From: CAYYNP01 sp964472545
GTDB taxonomy: Bacteria > Planctomycetota > Planctomycetia > Pirellulales > Thermoguttaceae
Reading direction: 5' to 3'
NCBI GenBank assembly: GCA_964472545.1
Contig: CAYYNP010000464.1
Location: 1-5,399, forward strand
Length of the DNA: 5,399 nucleotides
The notes under the pieces are model-generated. The model saw only the letters and a list, made by a program, of their open reading frames with translations, was not told the origin of the DNA and did no database searches. Position numbers and translations under genes: made by a program. Positions 1 to 5,399 of this stretch are shown in pieces. Position 1 is the stretch's first letter. Each line of letters begins with the position of its first letter.

Positions 1-70
1 GAGTTGTCCGACGGGGAGTTGTCCGACGGGGAGTTGTCCGACGGGGAGTTGTCCGACGGGGAGTTGTCCG
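1..70. repeat. 15-bp in-frame tandem repeat (PSDNS units)
   Basis: Four identical copies of GAGTTGTCCGACGGG occupy 1-60, and a fifth copy matches for its first 10 bases (61-70). The array touches the window edge, so the true copy number is unknown. On the minus strand, in the DUF502 frame, each unit encodes Pro-Ser-Asp-Asn-Ser. The unit length is a multiple of three, so gain or loss of copies keeps the frame. Perfect identity at the DNA level suggests recent expansion by replication slippage. There are no spacers, so this is not a CRISPR array. Confidence 0.95.
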
Positions 71-1004
71 GGCTGCTGGCAACATCCACGGCGCCCGGTG
101 CCGGCAACCCGTCGGGCGATTCCTGTTCGGCCCAAACCTGGCCCGCCGGGACCACCACGCCGCAACTGACGATGAACTGGAACGCCTGGTCGATGGTGAT
201 GTTCAGGTCGATCGTTTCGCTCTTGCGGACCGTCACCGTGAAGCCGGTCACCGGCATCGGCGAGGTGGGCATCAGCACCGAAAGGACCGGTTCGCCGGCC
301 GCGTCGCGGATGTCGAGCATGCTGTCGCCGGTGACCAGGCCCAGCGAGAAGATGCCCTTGCGCGGGTATTGTACAGCGACGACCCGGGTGTATTCGATCT
401 CCCGCTCGGTGAACAGGAAGTCGCTGACCTGTTTGACCGAGGAGTAGACGTTTCGCACGACTGGCAGCCGGTGGATGACCTGCTCGAAGCGTTTCCAGAA
501 GAACCGACCGACCCCGGCCGCCATGAACTTGCCCAGCAGGTACAGCACGATGATGAACAGCGAGAGGAAGCAGGGTACCGTGAGGTACCAGCGGAGATAC
601 TCCAACTCGACGAAACGGCGGTAGTACTCGGTAGCTGTTTTCGGAGCCGGATCTCCGGGGTTCGCTTGGACCTTACTGTAAGCGACCTCGGGGATGAACG
701 TCTTCTCCCCCACGCGGTGATACGACACGCCGCCAACCTCGACCAACTCCTTCGTAGGGTCGACCGACGCCGGCAGGTTCTTCGCATCGAGGATCTCGCC
801 GCGATGCCCCCAGACGACGATCTCCCGGACGCCGTTGGTCACCGGAGTCAGCACGTAGTCGTCGGTCATGCCGATGACCCAGGCGAAGATGAGAATCGTA
901 AACAGCGGGGGCGAGACGACCCCAAGTCCGCGGACGACCGCCTTGCGGATGGGGTGTCGGGCAGCGGCCGCCGTACCGTTGGTATTGTTGGCGTCGGTTG
1001 TCAT
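1..1004 (-). CDS. DUF502 family membrane protein, C-terminus cut by the window edge
   Basis: The frame is open for 334 codons from ATG 1004 and has no stop before the left edge. An in-frame TAG four codons upstream (1013-1011) fixes this as the earliest start; only a distant AGGA (1020-1017) could serve as ribosome site. Two membrane helices are visible, at about residues 26-46 and 139-160. After the second come DUF502 hallmarks: HRLPVVRNVYSSVKQVSDFL (178-197), VAVQYPRKGIFSLGLVTGD (209-227), VLMPTSPMPVTGF (243-255) and a FIVSCGVVVP end (277-286). DUF502 proteins are membrane-anchored, of unknown function, usually around 200 residues. Here the inter-helix segment is long (about 90 residues), and beyond residue 290 a low-complexity tail rich in Ser, Pro, Asp and Asn runs into the tandem repeat. 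It lies 91 bases downstream of the ComF gene on the same strand, so co-transcription is possible. The family call is strong; function is unknown. Confidence 0.9.
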   Translation of the reverse strand, partial: MTTDANNTNGTAAAARHPIRKAVVRGLGVVSPPLFTILIFAWVIGMTDDYVLTPVTNGVREIVVWGHRGEILDAKNLPASVDPTKELVEVGGVSYHRVGEKTFIPEVAYSKVQANPGDPAPKTATEYYRRFVELEYLRWYLTVPCFLSLFIIVLYLLGKFMAAGVGRFFWKRFEQVIHRLPVVRNVYSSVKQVSDFLFTEREIEYTRVVAVQYPRKGIFSLGLVTGDSMLDIRDAAGEPVLSVLMPTSPMPVTGFTVTVRKSETIDLNITIDQAFQFIVSCGVVVPAGQVWAEQESPDGLPAPGAVDVASSPDNSPSDNSPSDNSPSDNSPSDN

Positions 1005-1095
1005 AGGGGTCTATTGTCCTGCTTCTCTGGCCCTCGGCAAGGGGGCGTGATCTCGGGCTCGGAATTGTGAGGCCCCGGGCAGGATTAGGGGAACT

Positions 1096-1866
1096 CTAGG
1101 TTGCGTTCGCGCCCTGCGCCCGGGCGATCACCGCCACGGCGACTGCGGCGGCCCCGGCACGTTTGAGCACGTCGGCCGCCTCGCTGCAGGTGGCACCGGT
1201 GGTGAGGATGTCGTCGATCAACAGGATCCGACGCCCGCAAACCCGCCGTGAGTTGCGTACGCGAAATGCGCCGCGGACGTTCTTCCACCTCTGCCGAGGG
1301 GGGAGGCCCGCCTGCGGCAAGGTGTTTCGACCTCTCACCAGAACGCGCCGAAAGGGGGCCCCGCAAAATCGTGCCACTCGGCGCGCGAGAATTCCCGGGC
1401 TGTTGGTGCCTCGCCGCAGCCGCCGGGTCCAATACATGGGGATCGGCACGACTAGATCCGGCTTAAGCTGACTTAAGTCGTCGCCCCTCTGCAGGGCTAG
1501 CAACTCGCCCATCGCGGCCGAAAGAAAGTCGTCGTTGGGCCGCTTCATCCGCAGCACGGCGTCGCGGATCGCGTCGTCGTAGCCGCCTAATGCGATCACT
1601 TCGTCGAACTTCAACGCGGCGCCTCGGCAGAGTTCGCACTGCGAGGCAGCGGAGTCTACGGTCGCGCCGCTGGCTCCGCAGCGTCGACAGCACAGCCACG
1701 AGACGGGCCCCAACGCCTCGCGGCATTCGCCACAGAGCTGCGGACCGCCCGCCGCAGAAGCCAAATCGGCATGGCAGCACGCGCATCGCGGCGGAAAGAG
1801 CAGGCCAAGCCCAATCTGAGGCACAACGGCGGCTCGGCGAAGGAGTCGGCGAACCAAATCGGACAT
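1096..1866 (-). CDS. comF: ComF family protein (phosphoribosyltransferase-like)
   Basis: The 256-residue product has the full ComF layout. An N-terminal double zinc-finger region has four Cys pairs: C28/C31, C45/C48, C60/C63 and C77/C80. A type I phosphoribosyltransferase domain follows, with YDDAIRDAVLRMKRPND (96-112), DLVVPIPMYWTRRLRRGTN (137-155), the LPQAGLPPRQRWKNVRGAF block (183-201), and the PRPP loop ILLIDDILTTGAT (214-226) with its Asp pair D218/D219. In competent bacteria, ComF proteins (B. subtilis ComFC, relatives such as GntX) act in the cytoplasm in DNA uptake or handling of imported single strands; the substrate is uncertain. I chose ATG 1866 because a purine-rich GAAGAGAG lies just upstream; the frame also permits GTG 1905 (269 residues), but no ribosome site precedes it. 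It is divergent from the aminotransferase gene and upstream of DUF502. No other competence gene is in view, so a role in transformation is inference. Confidence 0.93.
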   Translation of the reverse strand: MSDLVRRLLRRAAVVPQIGLGLLFPPRCACCHADLASAAGGPQLCGECREALGPVSWLCCRRCGASGATVDSAASQCELCRGAALKFDEVIALGGYDDAIRDAVLRMKRPNDDFLSAAMGELLALQRGDDLSQLKPDLVVPIPMYWTRRLRRGTNSPGILARRVARFCGAPFRRVLVRGRNTLPQAGLPPRQRWKNVRGAFRVRNSRRVCGRRILLIDDILTTGATCSEAADVLKRAGAAAVAVAVIARAQGANAT

Positions 1867-1930
1867 CGGCGTCTCTCTTCGGATAACGGGAATCGCTCGA
1901 TCCACTGGTTTCGGGAGGGCCTATTCCGCT

Positions 1931-1936
1931 ATCATA
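1931..1936 (-). promoter_or_regulatory. Possible -10 element for the ComF gene
   Basis: Read on the minus strand, 1936-1931 is TATGAT, five of six matches to the sigma70 -10 consensus. Transcription would start near 1924, giving a leader of roughly 58 bases before ATG 1866. The region where a -35 box should be (about 1954-1959, GTACGG) is a poor match, so this is a weak call resting on the -10 alone. Confidence 0.3.
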
Positions 1937-1977
1937 CCCCAAGGGCCCCCCGGCCGTACGACGGATTTTACCCGACC

Positions 1978-2006
1978 TTGACTCCCCCTCACATCTCCCC
2001 TATGCT
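1978..2006 (+). promoter_or_regulatory. Sigma70-like promoter for the aminotransferase/permease pair
   Basis: TTGACT (1978-1983, five of six matches to TTGACA), a spacer of exactly 17 bases, then TATGCT (2001-2006, four of six matches to TATAAT). The start point would be near 2013, leaving a short leader of about 17 bases before ATG 2030 that still contains the AAGG ribosome site. The position in a divergent intergenic gap immediately before a gene start supports it. No clear operator repeat is seen around it. Confidence 0.65.
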
Positions 2007-2014
2007 GCCGCCGC

Positions 2015-2020
2015 AAAGGT
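2015..2020 (+). promoter_or_regulatory. Ribosome binding site of the aminotransferase gene
   Basis: AAAGGT lies nine bases before ATG 2030, a usable Shine-Dalgarno core. It supports ATG 2030 as the start rather than a later in-frame Met such as residue 32. Confidence 0.55.
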
Positions 2021-2029
2021 CACCCATCC

Positions 2030-3331
2030 ATGAGTGTCGACGTATCGCAAACCGTGTCGCAACCACGTCCTTTTAGTCAACGAGCCGGTCGGGCCGGCGG
2101 CGAACCGATCGCCAACGTACTCATGGCCCAGACGCTGGCGCAGCCGGAATTGGTCTCGCTGGCCGCCGGTTTTGTCGATTACCAGACCTTGCCCGTCGAG
2201 CCGACGCGGCTGGCGCTCGAAGCGATCTGGTCCGATCCCGATCGGGTGCGGGCGGGCTTGCAGTACGGCACCACGGTAGGATATGCGCCGCTCCGCGAGG
2301 CGATTCTAGAGCGAACGCTTCAGGCCGACGGGGCCAACGCCCTGGAGGCGGAGGTCTCGGTCGATCGAGTGGTGATCACCGCCGGCAGCAACCAGTTGCT
2401 CTCTCTGGTTGGCGATATTCTGCTGGACCCGGGCGACATGGTGCTCTGCGGTGCCCCGACGTACTTTGTCTTCCTCGGCACGCTGTCGAATCTCGGGGCG
2501 CATTCGGTGGGCGTGGAGATCGACGAACACGGCGTGATCCCCGAAGCACTCGAAGAAGAGTTGGCACGACGCGAGGCGGCCGGCGAATTGGGCCGGGTCA
2601 AGGCGATCTACGTCACCACCTATTACGATAATCCCAGCAGCGTGAGCGTCCCGGCCGAGCGTCGGGCCGAACTGGTCGAGATTGCCCGGCGGTGGTCGCG
2701 GGAGAACAAGATCTACGTGATCGAAGACGCCGCCTATCGCGAGCTGCGCTATCGTGGTGAGGACATCCCCAGCCTCTGGTCGTTCGACGACGTCGGCGAC
2801 ACGGTGATCCACACCGGCACTTTTTCGAAGTCGTTCTCGCCGGGCATCCGCGTCGGCTGGGGGATCTTGCCCGAAAACGTGCTGCGGCCGGTGTTGACGC
2901 AGAAGGGGCACGTCGATTTCGGCTCGCCCAACTTCAACCAGCATCTGATGGCGACCGTCTTGCAGATGGGGCTCTTCGACGCCCATCGGGAACAACTTTG
3001 CGACGGATACCGTAGTAAGATCGACGCCATTCTCGCCGCGGCCGACGAACACCTGGCAGCGATCGAAGGGGTCGATTGGGTGCGCCCCACCGGCGGGCTG
3101 TACGTTTGGCTCCAATTGCCCGAAGGGGTCGACACGGGCCTTTCCGGAGAGTTGTTCGATCGGGCGGTCGACGAGGGCGTGCTCTACGTGCCCGGCGAAT
3201 ACTGCTACCCGAGCCTCGGCCGGCCGCGGAAGAAGAACATGCTCCGGCTGAGCTTCGGCATCCAGTCGTGTGAGAGCATTCACCGAGGGATCGAATCGCT
3301 GGGACGTGCCATCCGACACGTATTGTCATGA
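2030..3331 (+). CDS. PLP-dependent aminotransferase, class I/II (2-aminoadipate transaminase/MocR-like catalytic domain)
   Basis: A complete 433-residue fold-type I aminotransferase, cytoplasmic, moving an amino group between an amino acid and a 2-oxoacid through pyridoxal phosphate. Visible landmarks are the cofactor-phosphate loop GSNQLL (119-124), the aromatic stacking position in APTYFVF (142-148, Y145), the Asn of YYDNPSS (N201), the pyridine-binding Asp in YVIEDAAYREL (D233) with Y236, the Schiff-base lysine in TGTFSKSFSPGIRVGW (K267, with R274 as phosphate ligand), and a carboxylate-binding Arg in NMLRLSFG (R406). The sequence style (GYAPLREAI, TFSKSFSPGIRVGW, PTGGLYVW) is that of LysN-type 2-aminoadipate/aromatic transaminases and the MocR catalytic domain. 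No N-terminal winged-helix DNA-binding domain is present, so this is an enzyme rather than a MocR regulator. Substrate cannot be read from sequence. Its stop overlaps the next start by four bases. Confidence 0.93.
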   Translation: MSVDVSQTVSQPRPFSQRAGRAGGEPIANVLMAQTLAQPELVSLAAGFVDYQTLPVEPTRLALEAIWSDPDRVRAGLQYGTTVGYAPLREAILERTLQADGANALEAEVSVDRVVITAGSNQLLSLVGDILLDPGDMVLCGAPTYFVFLGTLSNLGAHSVGVEIDEHGVIPEALEEELARREAAGELGRVKAIYVTTYYDNPSSVSVPAERRAELVEIARRWSRENKIYVIEDAAYRELRYRGEDIPSLWSFDDVGDTVIHTGTFSKSFSPGIRVGWGILPENVLRPVLTQKGHVDFGSPNFNQHLMATVLQMGLFDAHREQLCDGYRSKIDAILAAADEHLAAIEGVDWVRPTGGLYVWLQLPEGVDTGLSGELFDRAVDEGVLYVPGEYCYPSLGRPRKKNMLRLSFGIQSCESIHRGIESLGRAIRHVLS

Positions 3332-4470
3332 AGACGATCGACCGCTACCTGCTCCGTCAGTTCGTGCAGACGTTCGTGATCTGCTACGTGAGCCTGGCGG
3401 GGCTGTACATCGTGATCGACGCCTTCACGCACCTCGAAGAGTTCTTCGCCTGCTCGAAGGCAACCGGCCGGCACTTTGCCTCGCTGATGGCCACGTTTTA
3501 CGGCCACCGGGCGATCCTCTTCTTCGGCCGTACCAGCGGCCTGCTGACGCTCGTCTCGGCCATGTTCACGCTCGCGTGGATCCAGCGCCACAACGAGATG
3601 ACGGCCTTGCAGGCGGCGGGCATTTCGCGGCTGCGGGTGGCCGCGCCGATGATCGTGGCCGCCGCGGTGATCTCGCTGCTGGCGGCGGCCAACCGGGAAC
3701 TGGTGATCCCCCGCTTTCGCGACGAGTTGAATCGTCGGCATGCCAACGTGCTAGGCCGCCAGGGCGAGGAACTGCAGTCCCAACGCGATGCACGAACCGG
3801 CGTGCGCATCGGCGGCGAAGCGGCCTTTCCCGATGGAATGCGGATCGAACGGCCGGTGTTCGAAATGCCCCGCGGCTTCGCCCACGTCGACCTGCAGTTG
3901 ACGGCCGCCGAGGCCTTCTATCGGCCGGCCGACGGCGAGCGCCCCGGCGGGTATCTGCTTTGCGGCGAGCTCGCCCCAGCCGATTTGGCCCAGCGGCCGT
4001 CGGTGTCGTGGCGCGGCAGCCCGTTGCTGATCACGCCTCGGGACGCCCCCGATTGGCTCAAGGCCGATCAGGTCTTCGTGGCCAGCGAACTCGACTTCAA
4101 GCAGCTCACGCGCGGGCGCACCTCGGCCCAGTATTCCTCCACGGCCGAGATGATTGCCGGGCTGCAAAACCCCAGCGCCGACTACTCCGCCGACGTCAAG
4201 GTAGAGATCCACGGCCGTTTCGTCAGTCCGCTGTTGGATATGACGCTCTTGTTTCTGGGGCTGCCTCTGGTGCTTTCGCGAGAGAACCGCAACGTATTCG
4301 TTGCGGCGGGACTCTGCATCTGCGTGGTCGCCCTGTTCATGTTGGTGATGATCGGCTTCCGTCGCTTAGGCATGACCGGCTGGATGATCTCGCCCGCGCT
4401 GGCCGTCTGGATACCGCTGATGTTGTTCGTGCCTCCGGCGGCGGCGATGGCCGGGTCGATGCGTAGATAG
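3328..4470 (+). CDS. LptF/LptG family permease (YjgP/YjgQ), lipopolysaccharide export
   Basis: A complete 380-residue protein, the normal length for the family. It has three N-terminal helices (about 12-33, 62-85, 103-121), a periplasmic domain of about 170 residues (roughly 125-295, matching the beta-jellyroll of LptF/G) and three C-terminal helices (about 299-317, 322-343, 351-372). Family motifs are the N-terminal DRYLLRQFVQTF, HNEMTALQAAGIS (88-100, the coupling segment that faces the LptB ATPase), NRELVIPRF (122-130) and HGRFVSPLLDMTLLFLGLPL (295-314). In the known LptB2FG complex, LptF and LptG form a heterodimer that extracts lipopolysaccharide from the inner membrane toward LptC and LptA. 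Only one subunit is encoded here, and I cannot tell F from G. The ATG overlaps the aminotransferase stop (ATGA), with no clear ribosome site of its own, so translational coupling is likely. An overlapping +1-shifted ORF is a shadow. Confidence 0.92.
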   Translation: MKTIDRYLLRQFVQTFVICYVSLAGLYIVIDAFTHLEEFFACSKATGRHFASLMATFYGHRAILFFGRTSGLLTLVSAMFTLAWIQRHNEMTALQAAGISRLRVAAPMIVAAAVISLLAAANRELVIPRFRDELNRRHANVLGRQGEELQSQRDARTGVRIGGEAAFPDGMRIERPVFEMPRGFAHVDLQLTAAEAFYRPADGERPGGYLLCGELAPADLAQRPSVSWRGSPLLITPRDAPDWLKADQVFVASELDFKQLTRGRTSAQYSSTAEMIAGLQNPSADYSADVKVEIHGRFVSPLLDMTLLFLGLPLVLSRENRNVFVAAGLCICVVALFMLVMIGFRRLGMTGWMISPALAVWIPLMLFVPPAAAMAGSMRR

Positions 4471-4521
4471 GCGTCTTGGATCGGTGATTTCTGATTCCTG
4501 ACGTCAAACGCCAAACGCAAC

Positions 4522-4653
4522 ATGTTCAGCAACTGGTATTGGCAAGAGATCGCCGGGTCGTTTGAATGTCGCCGTTGTTGTAACGGGCGACGTTCGCACG
4601 GAGGCCCCGCGATGGCTCAACATCTTGCCTTGTCGGAACGTATGCGTAGGTAG
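4522..4653 (+). CDS. Speculative small ORF, 43 codons, unrecognised
   Basis: From ATG 4522 this reads MFSNWYWQEIAG, a Cys-rich FECRRCCNGRR stretch (C16, C19, C20), then a second Met at residue 31 and stop TAG at 4651-4653. ATG 4522 has no ribosome site. The in-frame ATG at 4612, however, is preceded by GGAGG (4600-4604) with an ideal 7-base gap and would give the 13-residue peptide MAQHLALSERMRR. I recognise no family. It may be chance, a remnant of a lost gene start, or a leader-like peptide. Confidence that either form is translated is low. Confidence 0.15.
   Translation: MFSNWYWQEIAGSFECRRCCNGRRSHGGPAMAQHLALSERMRR
4539..4567 (+). promoter_or_regulatory. Promoter-like -35/-10 pair in the convergent gap
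   Basis: TTGGCA (4539-4544, five of six to consensus), a 17-base spacer, then TTGAAT (4562-4567, four of six). Predicted transcription would begin near 4574, upstream of the GGAGG/ATG pair at 4600-4614, and would run antisense into the 3' end of the beta-helix gene. Such matches can arise by chance, and no recognisable gene follows on this strand. Confidence 0.2.
4568..4591. other. Imperfect hairpin, possible weak bidirectional terminator
   Basis: GTCGCCGTT (4568-4576) pairs with AACGGGCGAC (4582-4591) as nine base pairs with one bulged G (4585) and a five-base loop. Its location between two convergent gene ends fits a terminator. Neither side is followed by a T run, so rho-independent activity is doubtful. 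Confidence 0.35.
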
Positions 4654-4688
4654 GATGGCCGCTCAGTAACGTCGCGAATCACGCGCGG

Positions 4689-5399
4689 CTAGAGGTCGTC
4701 ACGTGCGTCCGGCTTGTTCGATGGTTCGTTTCGGGTTGTTCTGAGTGTGCCGGGCGGGGCGAATTGAGCCCGTACGCCGAACTGCAGTCTCCCCGTTCCG
4801 GATTCGTGAGCACCAAGGTCCGGCCGGTTCCCGTTGATTGCCTCGCAGAAATTCGGGATGACCACCCCGGCATCCACCCCCTCGCTCCCGGGCGCGAGTT
4901 GGAACATGCCCGTCCTGGTCCCGGGATCAAACCCCGCTCCGTGGATGTACCGCGGTGCCCCCTTCAATCCCTGTTTTTCGTGATTGTCGGGAAAGGCCGC
5001 GGACGTGAGATCGCGATCAAAGTCGTTGTCGGCATGGCTGCGGCTGACGGCGATACTGCGGCGGTCCGCCTCGCGAACGTGGAAGATGTTGTTCCGCGTG
5101 GTGCAGTGCTTGATGATCCTGCTGTCGCCACCCAGCCCGTCCGTGCCGCTGTTGTCTTCCTGGAATATCGTGTTGTTGAAGATGTACATGTGGCCCGTCA
5201 TCCACTTCTCGCCGCCCGCGTAGCCCATCTTGATGAACGGCCCGTGGCTCATGTCCCAACTGCTGCCCGGCGGGCTGTAAGAGCGCCCCGAGACGTTCTG
5301 CCAGACGTAGAGCGGCCCGATGGAGACCGCCGCGTTGGCTATGGGTATGAGCACGTCCTCGACGTAGTTGTTCCATATCCGAACGTTCTGATCGCCGCC
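4689..5399 (-). CDS. Right-handed parallel beta-helix repeat protein, C-terminal part only
   Basis: The frame is open from the right edge to TAG at 4691-4689, giving 236 residues; the true start lies beyond the window. A GTG at 5354 is not the start, because the 15 codons before it are in frame and clearly part of the fold (NVRIWNNYVEDVLIPI). Rung-like repeats with Asn ladders are seen: VRIWNNYVEDV (6-16), LYVWQNVSG (30-38), MYIFNNTIFQED (71-82) and TTRNNIFHVRE (100-110). These are followed by the closing segment FQLAPGSEGVDAGVVIPNF (166-184) and RPDLGAHESG (192-201), typical of the end of pectate-lyase-like beta-helix proteins. Such proteins are usually exported and bind or cleave polysaccharides, but the catalytic part is not in view, so no enzyme activity can be assigned. 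The last 20 residues are charged and disordered-looking; no sorting signal is visible. It converges on the permease gene. Confidence 0.85.
   Translation of the reverse strand, partial: GGDQNVRIWNNYVEDVLIPIANAAVSIGPLYVWQNVSGRSYSPPGSSWDMSHGPFIKMGYAGGEKWMTGHMYIFNNTIFQEDNSGTDGLGGDSRIIKHCTTRNNIFHVREADRRSIAVSRSHADNDFDRDLTSAAFPDNHEKQGLKGAPRYIHGAGFDPGTRTGMFQLAPGSEGVDAGVVIPNFCEAINGNRPDLGAHESGTGRLQFGVRAQFAPPGTLRTTRNEPSNKPDARDDL

Larger units (their letters stand above)
4471..4688. other. Convergent intergenic gap, 218 bases
   Basis: The gap lies between the 3' ends of the permease gene and the beta-helix gene. No strong rho-independent terminator (GC stem plus T run) is seen for either. It contains one imperfect hairpin (4568-4591), a speculative short ORF (4522-4653) and a promoter-like pair (4539-4567). 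The first 50 bases hold short near-repeats (TGATTTCTGATTCCTGA; two CAAACGC copies) without obvious function. Confidence 0.6.

Noticed and set aside
1..70. CRISPR array
   Set aside because: The units are 15 bases and directly adjacent, without spacers, and lie in frame inside a coding region.
369..1070. Plus-strand 233-residue ORF opposite the DUF502 gene
   Set aside because: It is rich in Asp, Arg and His with no domain, as expected of the antisense of a GC-rich gene. The minus-strand frame has clear DUF502 motifs.
1867..1905. Upstream GTG start for the ComF gene (269 residues)
   Set aside because: No ribosome site precedes GTG 1905, and the extra 13 residues are not expected for the family; ATG 1866 has a purine-rich site and a typical N-terminus.
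2306..3319. Minus-strand 337-residue ORF opposite the aminotransferase
   Set aside because: The plus strand carries a full set of aminotransferase catalytic residues; the antisense translation has no recognisable domain or ribosome site.
3270..4466. Plus-strand 398-residue ORF overlapping the permease in another frame
   Set aside because: Its Arg/Pro/Ala/Gly-rich translation has no membrane helices or motifs, while the frame from 3328 has all LptF/G features.
4568..4591. Strong rho-independent terminator
   Set aside because: The stem has a bulge and neither strand shows a T run after it, so it is kept only as a hairpin.
5352..5354. GTG 5354 as the start of the beta-helix protein
   Set aside because: The frame stays open to the window edge and the preceding 15 codons encode a beta-helix rung continuous with the rest.

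Overview
The window looks like chromosomal DNA from a GC-rich planctomycete, probably of the Pirellulales type. This is inferred from the family mix: a DUF502 membrane protein with an enlarged inter-membrane loop, a ComF-type phosphoribosyltransferase, an LptF/LptG-type permease and a parallel beta-helix protein. It also fits the weak Shine-Dalgarno signals at several starts. No mobile element, RNA gene or CRISPR array is visible. Taxonomy cannot be proved without a database search.

Left part, minus strand: a ComF-family gene (start 1866, stop 1096) is followed 91 bases downstream by a DUF502-family membrane protein gene (start 1004). The DUF502 gene runs off the left edge, inside a 15-bp in-frame tandem repeat that encodes a Ser/Pro/Asp/Asn-rich tail. 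The two may share a transcript starting in the divergent gap 1867-2029.

Middle, plus strand: the divergent gap carries a good sigma70-like promoter (TTGACT, 17-base spacer, TATGCT) 23 bases before the start of a fold-type I PLP-dependent aminotransferase (2030-3331). That gene overlaps the next one by four bases (ATGA): a six-helix LptF/LptG-family permease (3328-4470), the membrane part of the machine that extracts lipopolysaccharide from the inner membrane. The two are almost certainly co-transcribed and probably translationally coupled. No biochemical link between them is evident.

Right part: a convergent gap (4471-4688) holds a small imperfect hairpin and a speculative 43-codon ORF. Inside that ORF lies a promoter-like, Shine-Dalgarno and ATG arrangement that would make only a 13-residue peptide. 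Beyond it, on the minus strand, is the C-terminal part of a right-handed parallel beta-helix protein whose start lies past the right edge.

Overall this is mostly ordinary housekeeping and envelope DNA. The points most worth a second look are the identical 15-bp repeats in the DUF502 tail, the long planctomycete-style insertion in DUF502, the aminotransferase/permease coupling and the tiny putative unit in the convergent gap. I see no convincing undescribed system.
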